In this document: piece by piece, positions 7,700 to 15,341 of the stretch
How positions within the stretch are numbered: position 1 is the stretch's first letter
Layout: each line of letters begins with the position of its first letter
Assembly (NCBI GenBank): GCA_964229545.1
Contig: CAXRDP010000033.1
Span: 1 to 26,230, forward strand
Source of the DNA: UBA724 sp964229545
Lineage (GTDB): Bacteria > Bacteroidota > Bacteroidia > Flavobacteriales > Flavobacteriaceae
Length of the DNA stretch: 26,230 nt
Direction of reading: 5' to 3'
Notes under the pieces: generated by a model
Told to the model about the DNA's origin: nothing
Databases searched by the model: none
What the model saw: the letters and a program-made list of their open reading frames with translations, nothing else
Position numbers and translations under genes: made by a program

Positions 7700-8836
7700 A
7701 TGATCAACAAACGTTTGTTGGTAAAAAACCTGTTGGCCCATAATGACGAAAATAGTTTTTATGACAAAAAGCTGCGTCTCAATATTGGCCACAAAGAAGG
7801 TAAAGCCAAGTTTTTAAAGCACATCTGTGCCTTGTCTAATTCCAACCCAAAAAACAACTCTTATATCGTTGTGGGCATTAAAGATGAAGATAACGAAATC
7901 GTAGGGGTTGATTTTTTTGACGATGCCAAATTGCAAAATCTCATCAATGCCTACTTGGAAAACCCGCCCACAGTGGCTTACGAAAACATCCATTTTCCAC
8001 ACCTTCCCAATGGAAAAGTAGTGGGGCTGGTTACCATTCAGCCCACTGAAAAACTTACTGCACTTCGCAAAAACATTTGGAAATACTACCGAGGTTCTGT
8101 CTTTTTCAGAGAGGGAAGTATTTCCAAATCGGTGGTGTTTGACATCGAAATCAAAGATGTCAACGCTGCGGTGGTGACAGAAATCGAAAACCATGCCCGC
8201 AACAATATAGAACTCACTTTAGACGGCGTCATCGATTTTGTGCAAAGACACCACAGCGGACTACACACCAACTACAAGGTGTTTAAAGAGGCTTTTGTGG
8301 TGTGTTGGGCGGGTATGGAGAAAAAAGTGAAGGATCGCCTGTATTATTCTCGTGTAGATATTGAGCTGATCAACGAGCAAGTCAAGCTGTTTTATTCTGC
8401 CTATGACGAGGTAGAAATTGTATATGATGAAAACTCTTTTAGCCTCATCGAATATGTGCGTTTGGGGCTCAACGATTCTTACAAGTACTATCCCCTTGAG
8501 CAAGTCAACTTGTCTTTTGACAACAATGGCACCTATCAAATTCAGAGTGATTTTCTGTTTAGCCCCCCCGAATTTGAAAAAAAACAACTTCATCATATCT
8601 ACAACAATCAAAAAGCCCTTTTGTCGAGGCTCAACCAAAAAAGCAAGCTAACCCAAACCCAAATCAAAGAAATCGAAAACCTGCCCGCTACCCTTATGCT
8701 GTGTTACCTGAATGGGTTTGAAGAAGCCAAAGAGCTGATATACAATGCCCAAAATACGCTAAGGGGGTTAAATGAAAAAGCCTATCAGAACTACAAGGAC
8801 ACAATGCGGATTTTAAGGAAAATCAAATACCACTAA
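7700..8836 (+). CDS. AlbA_2 (Schlafen-type) domain protein, putative nucleic-acid/ATP-binding protein
   Basis: The 378-residue protein has an AlbA_2-like N-terminal domain (about 15-140). It contains ENSFYDKKLRLN, then FLKHICALSNSN and YIVVGIKDEDNEIVGVDFF, matching the family pattern E..xEFK..., K.icAfaN and iiiGV.D...vvG. The rest (about 150-378) has no motif I recognise. Proteins of this length beginning MINKRLL..NLLAHNDENSFYDKK are, from memory, common in Flavobacteriia and annotated as ATP-binding or DNA-binding. There is no fused AAA/helicase or winged-helix domain, so a direct role is unclear. It diverges from moxR and its stop overlaps that of nadD by 4 nt. The ATG at 7700 is preferred because the N-terminus matches remembered relatives. 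Confidence 0.75.
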   Translation: MINKRLLVKNLLAHNDENSFYDKKLRLNIGHKEGKAKFLKHICALSNSNPKNNSYIVVGIKDEDNEIVGVDFFDDAKLQNLINAYLENPPTVAYENIHFPHLPNGKVVGLVTIQPTEKLTALRKNIWKYYRGSVFFREGSISKSVVFDIEIKDVNAAVVTEIENHARNNIELTLDGVIDFVQRHHSGLHTNYKVFKEAFVVCWAGMEKKVKDRLYYSRVDIELINEQVKLFYSAYDEVEIVYDENSFSLIEYVRLGLNDSYKYYPLEQVNLSFDNNGTYQIQSDFLFSPPEFEKKQLHHIYNNQKALLSRLNQKSKLTQTQIKEIENLPATLMLCYLNGFEEAKELIYNAQNTLRGLNEKAYQNYKDTMRILRKIKYH

Positions 8837-9393
8837 TACTGAAGGGTCGCCAAAAAATCCGCCACTACTTGGGAAACCAAATGATCAACCGCCTCTCCGG
8901 CTTTGATTTTGTCTCTTACTTGAGTGGCAGAAATATCCATAAAAGGCGCATCCAACAATATGCGTTTCTCGCTAGAAGTAGGTAGCTCAAATCCCAATCG
9001 GGGGTAAATCATGATGTCGTACTCCAAAAGCGCAACCCCCTTTTTCCATTGGGGAATCTGCGCAAAGGTATCTGCCCCCATCAGCAACACATATTGGGCG
9101 GTGGGATCTTGCTGCATCAAATGGTGCAAGGTGTCCAAGGTGTAACTCGGTTTGGGCAAGTGAAACTCTACATCGCTGACCGACATATTGGGTTGGTTTG
9201 CTAACACCTTTGACGCCAATTCCAACCGTTGTTGTTCGGGCAGCAAATCGGTCTGTTTTTTGAAGGGGTTTTGGGGGGTTACCACAAAAACAACATGATC
9301 GATTCTTTGAGATTGTAGTGCGGCCTTGGCCACCCCTAAGTGTCCGTGGTGAATGGGATTAAAGCTGCCAAAAAACAATGCGGTTTGGCTCAT
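8833..9393 (-). CDS. nadD: Nicotinate-nucleotide adenylyltransferase
   Basis: The protein makes deamido-NAD from nicotinate mononucleotide and ATP in NAD biosynthesis. Its 186 residues carry the nucleotidyltransferase signature GSFNPIHHGH (9-18, the T/HxGH motif) and the second signature ISATQVR (154-160, family ISxTxxR). The length is typical. Its ATG overlaps the gmk stop by 4 nt (ATGA), so it is the third gene of a yicC-gmk-nadD operon. Its stop overlaps that of the convergent AlbA_2 gene. Confidence 0.96.
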   Translation of the reverse strand: MSQTALFFGSFNPIHHGHLGVAKAALQSQRIDHVVFVVTPQNPFKKQTDLLPEQQRLELASKVLANQPNMSVSDVEFHLPKPSYTLDTLHHLMQQDPTAQYVLLMGADTFAQIPQWKKGVALLEYDIMIYPRLGFELPTSSEKRILLDAPFMDISATQVRDKIKAGEAVDHLVSQVVADFLATLQY

Positions 9394-9956
9394 GAATTGA
9401 TAAAATCAGCCACAATACGATAAAGTTCGGATTGGGCTTGTTCTAGGTTGTCGTTGGTAATAATATAATCGAATTGATCCGCCAAAGCCAATTCTTGCGT
9501 CGCTTTTTGTAAGCGCACTTCAATGTCTTTTAAGCTATCTGTGTTGCGCATTCGCAGTCGTTGCGACAAGGTTTCTATGTTGGGAGGCTTAATAAAAATC
9601 GAACAAGTTTGCTCAGGATATTTGTTTTTGATGTTGATCCCTCCAGCCACGTCTATGTCAAAAACCACATGTTTGCCATGTGCCCAGATACGCTCAATTT
9701 CACTGTGCAAAGTGCCGTAGAACATCCCTGGATAAACCTCTTCATACTCCACAAAAGCATCGGCTTGTATTTGTTGTTGAAACGCTTCGGGCGATAGAAA
9801 AAAATACGCTTTTCCATGCTGCTCTTGTCCCCTTGGAGGGCGAGAGGTCGCCGAAACAGAAAAGGCCAGTTTGAGTTCGCTGTGTTGCATCAGCGCCTTG
9901 GCTAAAGTGGTTTTCCCACTGCCCGATGGTGCCGACAATACGATGCATTTGTTCAT
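9390..9956 (-). CDS. gmk: Guanylate kinase
   Basis: It phosphorylates GMP to GDP with ATP in purine nucleotide metabolism. The 188-residue protein has the P-loop APSGSGKTTL (9-18), the GMP-binding segment SVSATSRPPRGQEQHGKAYF (33-52), and FYGT (79-82). The length is standard for bacterial Gmk. It follows yicC with no intergenic base and overlaps nadD by 4 nt. The yicC-gmk pairing is widespread in bacteria, and gmk-nadD adjacency is, as I recall, common in Flavobacteriia. Confidence 0.97.
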   Translation of the reverse strand: MNKCIVLSAPSGSGKTTLAKALMQHSELKLAFSVSATSRPPRGQEQHGKAYFFLSPEAFQQQIQADAFVEYEEVYPGMFYGTLHSEIERIWAHGKHVVFDIDVAGGINIKNKYPEQTCSIFIKPPNIETLSQRLRMRNTDSLKDIEVRLQKATQELALADQFDYIITNDNLEQAQSELYRIVADFINS

Positions 9957-10817
9957 TTACAGCACGTTGAGCAATTGTTCTTTGACGCGCTCCAAGGCAT
10001 CTTTCATTTCTACGACTTGCATTTGGATCTCCACATCATTGGCTTTGGAGCCTATGGTATTGACCTCTCGCCCGATTTCTTGAGCTACAAATCCCAGTTT
10101 TTTTCCTTTGGTTGGAGTTTTGTTGTCCAAAATCTCTCTGAAAAAGGTCAAATGTTGTGACAAGCGCACCAACTCCTCATTGATGTCTAATTTTTCGAGA
10201 TAATAGACCAGTTCTTGGGTAAAACGGTTTTCATCTGCCTCCACAGACAATTGGTCGAGTGCTTCCTTCAGCCGTGTTTTCACGCGCGCAGTACGTTGTT
10301 CTTTGAGTTGGTCTACGGCTTGTAGTCCTTTTTCAATGGTTGCCAACTGATTGAGTAAATCTGTATACATGGCTGCGCCCTCTTGTTTTCTATGATCTGT
10401 CAGCTGCCCTATGGCTTTATCAAGCAATTCCGTAAGCATTTGTTGTTCCGCTGCCGACAGATTGTGCTGTTGAGGAAGCAAAGCCTCTGGCAAACGGATT
10501 GCCATCTGCAGGTGTTGACCATCTTCGGCCGCTGCGATGTCTTGTAGTTGGTGGATATAAGCCTTTATAACCGCTTTGTTTAGGGTGGACGCGGTTGCAG
10601 CGCCATGGCTTTCGCACTGAATGTTAAGGTCTACTTTTCCTCGAAGCAGTGCCTGTCCGGCTTGTTTGCGTATGTCTTGTTCCATCACGCGAAAAGCTTG
10701 AGGCAAGCGCAGGTTGAGCTCCAAATTTTTGCTGTTTAGCGCACGTATCTCAACAGCCATCTTGACGCCATCGGCTTCTTGCTCGGACCGACCAAAACCG
10801 GTCATGGAAAAAATCAT
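9957..10817 (-). CDS. yicC: YicC-family endoribonuclease
   Basis: The 286-residue protein starts MIFSMTGFGRSEQE, the classic YicC N-terminus, continues with the YicC-like N-terminal domain (to about 155) and ends with the DUF1732 C-terminal domain (about 200-286; ENRFTQELVYYLEKLDINEE and GKKLGFVAQEIGREVNTIGS are characteristic). E. coli YicC has been reported as an endoribonuclease affecting sRNA decay; a similar role here is inferred. It is the first gene of yicC-gmk-nadD and has a perfect TACCTTTG box just upstream. Confidence 0.95.
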   Translation of the reverse strand: MIFSMTGFGRSEQEADGVKMAVEIRALNSKNLELNLRLPQAFRVMEQDIRKQAGQALLRGKVDLNIQCESHGAATASTLNKAVIKAYIHQLQDIAAAEDGQHLQMAIRLPEALLPQQHNLSAAEQQMLTELLDKAIGQLTDHRKQEGAAMYTDLLNQLATIEKGLQAVDQLKEQRTARVKTRLKEALDQLSVEADENRFTQELVYYLEKLDINEELVRLSQHLTFFREILDNKTPTKGKKLGFVAQEIGREVNTIGSKANDVEIQMQVVEMKDALERVKEQLLNVL

Positions 10818-10833
10818 ACCTCTGCTTTGGGTT

Positions 10834-10841
10834 CAAAGGTA
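10834..10841 (-). promoter_or_regulatory. -7 promoter box of the yicC-gmk-nadD operon
   Basis: TACCTTTG on the minus strand matches the Bacteroidota -7 consensus TAnnTTTG exactly and lies 16 nt before the yicC ATG. It predicts a start near 10830 and a leader of about 13 nt. I see no good -33 TTTG at the expected distance. Confidence 0.5.
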
Positions 10842-10880
10842 CAAAAAGAAGAGGTTATGAGTGGGAGTCCCAACAGAGAT

Positions 10881-11585
10881 TCACAATCCAAAAACACGTA
10901 CATCGTCCACAAAATATCCTCCATCTAATTGGGTGTTGGTGCCCGATCCAACATATTTAAAAGCAATGTACAAGTTGCCCGAATGAGCCGAAAGATCAAC
11001 TTCGCCCGAAGGCATAAAGTCATACCAATCGTCATCCAAACTAGCCAAGCGCGCCTCCACAGGAACCCAAGTGGCCGACAACACATTTACTCCATCAAAG
11101 TCCGTTGAGACAAAAACTTCAAGGGTGTTATCGGGAGATGACAGATGGTGTTGCGCCGTTTGAAAAACCAATATGGCTCCGTTGTGATCCTCTAAATTAA
11201 TAGGTGGGGTCACCAACCAGCCAATATTGGCCACATCACCTGAGAGAAAGGGGCTAAACTCTGTATAGCCATTACCCCCAAAAGTTTCTTCTATCCAAAG
11301 CCTGTTTCCTGCCTCGGCAAAATTCGTCCAACCTTCCAAGTCCAAGTTGGTGTTGTGGTCAATATCCTGAAAGTCCTCCTCAAAAATCGTGTCGGGTAGG
11401 CTACAGGGTTCCTGATCAAACACAAGGTCTTGGTATTGATTGAGCACCAATACCAAATCCGAACCGTTGAATGTTTTGGTGACAATCCCACGAATGGTTC
11501 CGCCCGTTGCGGGCAGGGGCATTTGAGCGAAATCGGCAAAGCTACTGGTCTCCAATAGGAATTCGGTTTTTTGTAGCCCCCTTTT
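10881..11585 (-). pseudogene. 5'-truncated DUF5689 / choice-of-anchor J domain protein
   Basis: The minus-strand frame is open from 11585 (after a TAA at 11588-11586) to the stop at 10881; the only early start-like codon is TTG at 11555. It lacks a signal peptide or lipobox. The first part (SSFADFAQMPLPATGGTIRG) resembles the late part of DUF5689 domains. The remainder (EDFQD...GWTNFAEAG..W, then APPIN-like TPPINL, ending GGYFVDDVRVFGL) is a complete choice-of-anchor J beta-sandwich. Full-length relatives are, from memory, lipoproteins of roughly 400-500 residues, so about half is missing. The break falls at 11556-11585, where an oppositely oriented endonuclease fragment begins. An expressed short protein from TTG cannot be excluded, but it would not be exported. 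Confidence 0.75.
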
Positions 11586-11729
11586 TTAATCAACCAAAAA
11601 GGCAGATACAAGGGTTATCCGTTTCGCAGTTTTACGGGGGGTAGATTTACCAACGGCTTCAGCGATCATTTTCCGGTATATGCGTACGTGATTCGTCAGC
11701 CCAAGTCTAAGGCTGAAACAAGGCTTTAA
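11577..11729 (+). pseudogene. C-terminal remnant of an endonuclease/exonuclease/phosphatase-family gene
   Basis: Reading the plus strand from 11577 gives PPFLINQKGRYKGYPF, then GFSDHFPVYAYVIR, and a stop at 11727-11729. SDHFPVY is the conserved terminal active-site segment (Ser-Asp-His) of the EEP nuclease/phosphatase superfamily, and the sequence before it matches the end of flavobacterial EEP proteins that often accompany DUF5689 genes. A TAG lies immediately upstream in frame (11574-11576) and no start codon is available, so about 50 codons of a protein usually over 300 residues remain. The last 23 bases overlap the 3' end of the thioesterase gene on the other strand, which is likely the original gene end. 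Confidence 0.8.
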
Positions 11730-12222
11730 GCTCGGTTGCCTGGTCGGGAGAAAGTTTTCCGGCTAAAATCAGGCTGAGCTGTCTGCGGCGCAGTGCGGCA
11801 TCATAACGTTGCTGTTCAAGTTCGGTTTCCGGCACTATAGGCGGTACGGGTGTGGGTTTTCCGTCAGCATCCACAGCAACAAAAGTATAAATGGCTTCGT
11901 TGACCTTTTCACGTTGGGTCATACTGCCGCGAGGTTCCATCCAAACATCGATAAAGACCTCCATAGAAGAACCAAACGCACGCGATACTTTGGCCTCCAA
12001 CATCAGCACACTGCCCAGTGGGACGGGCTTGCTAAAATGTACATGATTGACAGATGCGGTCACCACTATGTTTTCGGCATGCCGCTCGGCTGCGATACAA
12101 GCCGCGCGATCCATTCGTGCCAACAACTCTCCCCCAAACAAATTGTTGAGTGGGTTGGTGTCACTTGGTAGCACCAAATCCGTCATCACGGTTTTGGAAT
12201 GTTCAGGCGATTTGGCCATCAT
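11707..12222 (-). CDS. Hotdog-fold acyl-CoA thioesterase (YciA/ACOT type)
   Basis: The 171-residue protein hydrolyses acyl-CoA thioesters. It carries the hotdog-fold ACOT pattern SDTNPLNNLFGGELLARMD (20-38), where Asn and the GG-x-LL-xx-MD helix form the active site, followed by VNHVHFSKPVPLGSVL and a typical hotdog strand (NEAIYTFVAVD). The C-terminal 40 residues form a predicted helical tail. It lies 3 nt after the HU-CCDC81/SPOR gene, so the two are co-transcribed. There are two adjacent ATGs at the start; I keep the first. Substrate chain length cannot be read from sequence. Confidence 0.92.
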   Translation of the reverse strand: MMAKSPEHSKTVMTDLVLPSDTNPLNNLFGGELLARMDRAACIAAERHAENIVVTASVNHVHFSKPVPLGSVLMLEAKVSRAFGSSMEVFIDVWMEPRGSMTQREKVNEAIYTFVAVDADGKPTPVPPIVPETELEQQRYDAALRRRQLSLILAGKLSPDQATELKALFQP

Positions 12223-12225
12223 GGG

Positions 12226-13125
12226 TTATTGTTTAAGGAGCCAAGCGTCTTTGATGTCGTCACGCTGCACTTGGCGAAGAAAAGCAACGGCCGATGGCTT
12301 GTCTGTAAAACTGCCCAAGCTCACAGGGTGTAGCCCTCTTTTGTTGGGGCTGAGCTGATGCGCGCCTGTATAGCCTTTAGATTGTAGGGTCTGCACATAA
12401 CGCTCCGCATTGGTAGGCACACCAAATGCGCCACCAATTATGTGGTAGTGTTCCGAAGGTTTATTGATGGTAAGCACCGGTAGATCTCCCAAATCAAATA
12501 CAGCTTCCTGAACTTCTGTTTGGGCTTCTGCTCGCAGCGATGCTTCTTGGGCAAGCAGTTGGTCTTGGGCATAGTCATTGTAGCTAAACACCCCCGCGTA
12601 TCCAATGGCCAACGCTACGGCAGCGGCCGCCGCATACCTTATAAGACCACTAGAAGTTTTGGGTGTCAATACCACAGGCGTTTGTTTGGGTTGTATGGGT
12701 AGAGAGCGATCAATTTTCAACGCCGGTATGGGTGCTAACCCAAAAGATGCCGTCAGATGGTTGTGTGATTGAGATGGGGTAAAAACAATGTTGTTTTCAA
12801 TATTTAGCACAAAGGTTCCTATGCGATCCAACAACAAGGTTTCTGCTTGATGAAGTTGCGCTTTCCACCGCACCACTTCTTTGTGAATCGTACGAACGGC
12901 CTCCTCATAGGCAATGCCTTCTGATTGGGCCACCGCCTGAGCCAATAGGCCATCGTTGGATTGCAACTGACTGTTAAAAGAAATGCTTTTTGAAGGCGGA
13001 TAGATCATTTGGTCGGCCTCGCTGAGTCGGGCTGAAACCGCCTCCCCCAAAAATGCGCCGAAGCCGGGAACGGCCACACAATCATGGCGATACAATAAAT
13101 GGCTGATATGTTTGGAAAGCTGCAT
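12226..13125 (-). CDS. HU-CCDC81 and SPOR domain protein
   Basis: The 299-residue protein has a cytoplasmic N-terminal region with two HU-CCDC81-like segments (LSKHISHLLYRHDCVAVPGF near the start, then GLLAQAVAQSEGIAYEEA), one membrane helix (about 161-181, RYAAAAAVALAIGYAGVFSY) and a C-terminal SPOR domain (about 225-299, starting HYHIIGGAFGV). SPOR domains bind denuded glycan strands at division septa, and this architecture is a Bacteroidota-specific protein presumed to link septal peptidoglycan to a cytoplasmic DNA- or protein-binding module. I choose the ATG at 13125 over the TTG at 13131 because a perfect -7 box ends 3 nt before it, and the TTG overlaps that box. It is co-transcribed with the thioesterase. 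Confidence 0.9.
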   Translation of the reverse strand: MQLSKHISHLLYRHDCVAVPGFGAFLGEAVSARLSEADQMIYPPSKSISFNSQLQSNDGLLAQAVAQSEGIAYEEAVRTIHKEVVRWKAQLHQAETLLLDRIGTFVLNIENNIVFTPSQSHNHLTASFGLAPIPALKIDRSLPIQPKQTPVVLTPKTSSGLIRYAAAAAVALAIGYAGVFSYNDYAQDQLLAQEASLRAEAQTEVQEAVFDLGDLPVLTINKPSEHYHIIGGAFGVPTNAERYVQTLQSKGYTGAHQLSPNKRGLHPVSLGSFTDKPSAVAFLRQVQRDDIKDAWLLKQ

Positions 13126-13128
13126 GCT

Positions 13129-13160
13129 CAAAAATAAGGATTTTTTGGAGTTTTTACGAA
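13129..13160 (-). promoter_or_regulatory. Promoter of the HU-CCDC81/SPOR gene, predicted leaderless
   Basis: On the minus strand TTCG (13157-13160, one mismatch from TTTG) is followed after 20 nt by a perfect TATTTTTG (13129-13136), then AGC and the ATG at 13125. If the last G of the box sits at about -4, transcription starts at the A of the ATG. Confidence 0.5.
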
Positions 13161-13165
13161 TCGAT

Positions 13166-13196
13166 ATTGCACAAATCCCAATGTTTGGTAAATTCG
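13166..13196 (+). promoter_or_regulatory. Putative dprA promoter
   Basis: ATTG (13166-13169), a 19-nt spacer and TAAATTCG (13189-13196, one mismatch from TAnnTTTG) predict a start near 13200, 12 nt before the ATG at 13212. This supports 13212 over the upstream TTG at 13167, which would be inside the promoter. Confidence 0.35.
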
Positions 13197-13211
13197 TACA
13201 AACGCCCCGTC

Positions 13212-14306
13212 ATGCATGAACCTTTGGCCCTTATGGCCCTTCTCCATGCCAAACATATTGGCCCCCGAACCGCACGTGTTTTGCTTTCTCATTATCAGTC
13301 CGCAGAGGAAGTGTTTCGGCAGAAAAACAAAAAGAAACCCAACTTGCCTGGAATCGGACCTGTGGTTTGGGACGTTTTAAGAGACAAATCCATACACCTT
13401 GCGGCAGAAAAAGAGTGGGCTTATATAGAAAAAAACAAAATCTCTTTTATGGATTTTCGAGACAAGGCATTTCCCCAGTCCCTAAACCACTGCCCAGACG
13501 GACCCCTAATGCTTTTCTACAGTGGAACAGCCATCCCTAACGCAAAACACATCCTTGCGGTAGTCGGCACACGATGGGCAACCGAAGAGAGCAAACGATT
13601 TACCCAATCTCTTATTGCCAAACTAAAGCCCTACAATCCGATCATCGTATCGGGATTGGCACACGGAATCGATATCTGTGCACACCGAGCCGCACTGGAG
13701 CATGGTCTAAAAACCTATGCTTGCTTGGCCCATGGCATTGAAAATTGTTATCCTGCCTATCACACAAAAACCAGAATGCAAATGGAGGCTGAGGGCGGGG
13801 GTTGCTTGACTGAATTTTGGAGCCATACCTCCATTCAACGCGGGCATTTTTTGAGCAGAAACCGCGTCATTGCAGGTTTGGCACAAGCCACCTTGGTCAT
13901 CGCCTCAGGCATTCGTGGGGGTGCGATGTCCACAGCTAGGTTGGCCAGAGAGTACAACCGAGAAGTGTTTGCTGTTCCCGGTGGTCCTTACAATCCGGCA
14001 CAGGCAGGGTGTAACCTCCTTATTAAAACGCATGTGGCACAATTGCTAGACGGGGCGGAAGACTTGATAGGGTCTTTGGGTTGGGAAGCAAACAAAGAAA
14101 AGGCATTCCAACAAAAGATTCATTTTAAATCAGACAACCCGGAACATCAAAAAATTCTTGAACAACTCCAAAACGGCACTGAACTGCTAGACGTAATAGC
14201 ACTAAATACAGGTCTGCCAGTATCGACAGTTGCGACATTGCTATTTGAGCTGGAAATGATGGGGGCCGTACGCCCTATGGCTGGGAAAAGATTTGGTTTG
14301 GCTTAA
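13212..14306 (+). CDS. dprA: DNA-processing protein DprA
   Basis: DprA binds single-stranded DNA and loads RecA in natural transformation. From the ATG at 13212 the product is 364 residues: an N-terminal SAM/HhH-like part (1-60, HAKHIGPRTARVLLSHYQS), a Rossmann-like fold with VVGTR (117-121), SGLAHGIDICAHRAAL (147-162), LAHGIENCYP, RNRVIAGL (216-223) and REVFAVPG (250-257), and a C-terminal winged-helix domain (about 300-364). The usual VxEA/VIES just before the SGSL-type loop reads VIAS here (A231). The annotated start avoids an upstream TTG that gives a non-homologous extension. It is a single gene; its stop overlaps that of trpS. Confidence 0.94.
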   Translation: MHEPLALMALLHAKHIGPRTARVLLSHYQSAEEVFRQKNKKKPNLPGIGPVVWDVLRDKSIHLAAEKEWAYIEKNKISFMDFRDKAFPQSLNHCPDGPLMLFYSGTAIPNAKHILAVVGTRWATEESKRFTQSLIAKLKPYNPIIVSGLAHGIDICAHRAALEHGLKTYACLAHGIENCYPAYHTKTRMQMEAEGGGCLTEFWSHTSIQRGHFLSRNRVIAGLAQATLVIASGIRGGAMSTARLAREYNREVFAVPGGPYNPAQAGCNLLIKTHVAQLLDGAEDLIGSLGWEANKEKAFQQKIHFKSDNPEHQKILEQLQNGTELLDVIALNTGLPVSTVATLLFELEMMGAVRPMAGKRFGLA

Positions 14307-15271
14307 AATCCCAATTGAGTGCGCACCCTTTGCAAAACCGAATTGGCAGTTTCTTGCGCTCGATCGGCACCTCGTTTCAAGATTCCCTCCATGGCATTGG
14401 TGTCGGCCATATAGTGATTGAAACGGGTACGGGCTATGTCAAACTTGGTGAGTAAGGCTTCGTACAATGCTTGTTTGGCGTGTCCATAACCATAGCCGCC
14501 CGCAGTGTAGTTGTCGTGCATTTCTTGGATTTGAGCGGGGGTGGCAACCTGCTGGTACAAAGAGAAAACCGTACAGGCGTCTGGATTTTTAGGGGCTTCT
14601 AAAGCAGTGCTGTCTGTGGCAATACCCATCACTTGTTTACGAAGTTGTTTTTCAGGCAAAAACACATCAATAATGTTGTTTTTTGATTTGCTCATTTTGC
14701 CGCCATCTGTTCCAAGGACATACATATTGGCATCGCGCAATACCGCTTCTGGAAGGACAAATGTGTCCCCAAATTGGGCATGAAAACGATTGGCTACATC
14801 GCGGGTCATTTCTATGTGTTGCAGCTGATCTTTGCCTACGGGCACCTTATCGGCATCATAAAGCAAAATGTCGGCTGCCATGAGCATAGGATAGGTAAAT
14901 AAGCCGGCGTTTACGTCTTCTAGGCGATCGGCTTTGTCTTTAAAAGAGTGAGCCAAGGCGAGTCTGCTGTATGGGAAAAAACAGTTCAAATACCAAGCAA
15001 GTTCCGTGACTTGAGGCACATCTGATTGTCGGTAAAAGCAAGTCGCATCGGGGTCTAAGCCACATGCCAACCAAGCAGCCGCTGTCGAAAGTGTGTTTTG
15101 TTTGGCCTGTTCGGCATCTTTGATTTGGGTCAATGCGTGCAAATCGGCTATAAACAAAAAGGATTCATGTTCGGGTGCTTTGGCCAGTTCAATGGCGGGT
15201 AGAATGGCTCCTAGCAAATTGCCCAAATGTGGGGTTCCAGTGCTTTGAATTCCGGTCAGAATGCGCGCCAT
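14303..15271 (-). CDS. trpS: Tryptophanyl-tRNA synthetase
   Basis: It charges tRNA-Trp with tryptophan. The class I motifs are TPHLGN (13-18, HIGH-type) and KMSKS (192-196), with the Trp/ATP pocket segments FTYPMLMAADILLYDADKVP and GKDQLQHIEMTRDVA typical of TrpS. The 322-residue length from the ATG at 15271 is normal. The frame extends upstream to another ATG at 15343, but that adds 24 non-conserved residues and would place the start upstream of the strong promoter at 15297-15326, so I reject it. Confidence 0.97.
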   Translation of the reverse strand: MARILTGIQSTGTPHLGNLLGAILPAIELAKAPEHESFLFIADLHALTQIKDAEQAKQNTLSTAAAWLACGLDPDATCFYRQSDVPQVTELAWYLNCFFPYSRLALAHSFKDKADRLEDVNAGLFTYPMLMAADILLYDADKVPVGKDQLQHIEMTRDVANRFHAQFGDTFVLPEAVLRDANMYVLGTDGGKMSKSKNNIIDVFLPEKQLRKQVMGIATDSTALEAPKNPDACTVFSLYQQVATPAQIQEMHDNYTAGGYGYGHAKQALYEALLTKFDIARTRFNHYMADTNAMEGILKRGADRAQETANSVLQRVRTQLGF

Positions 15272-15296
15272 ACTAGTAGTGGGTTGTTTACTTGTA

Positions 15297-15326
15297 CAAA
15301 GGTAGGGGTTTTGGATTATCCTCAAA
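15297..15326 (-). promoter_or_regulatory. trpS promoter, full Bacteroidota consensus
   Basis: On the minus strand TTTG (15323-15326), 18 nt, then TACCTTTG (15297-15304) match the -33/-7 consensus perfectly. The predicted start is near 15293, with a leader of about 22 nt to the ATG at 15271. It physically overlaps the divergent plsC promoter. Confidence 0.65.
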
Positions 15327-15338
15327 TTAGTATTTTTG
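15310..15338 (+). promoter_or_regulatory. Promoter of the plsC-like gene, predicted leaderless
   Basis: TTTG (15310-15313), 17 nt, then TATTTTTG (15331-15338) match the -33/-7 consensus. GGC and the ATG at 15342 follow directly, so the predicted transcription start coincides with the start codon. Confidence 0.5.
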
Positions 15339-15341
15339 GGC

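Noticed and set aside
7700..8836. AlbA_2/Schlafen protein as part of a phage-defence island
   Set aside because: No defence partner genes, mobile elements or nuclease domains are nearby; flanks are housekeeping genes, and similar stand-alone proteins are common in Flavobacteriia.
10862..10872. Palindrome TGGGAGTCCCA between the anchor-J remnant and yicC
   Set aside because: The centre is one base, so the hairpin loop is too small for a good terminator, and no T-run follows; likely chance.
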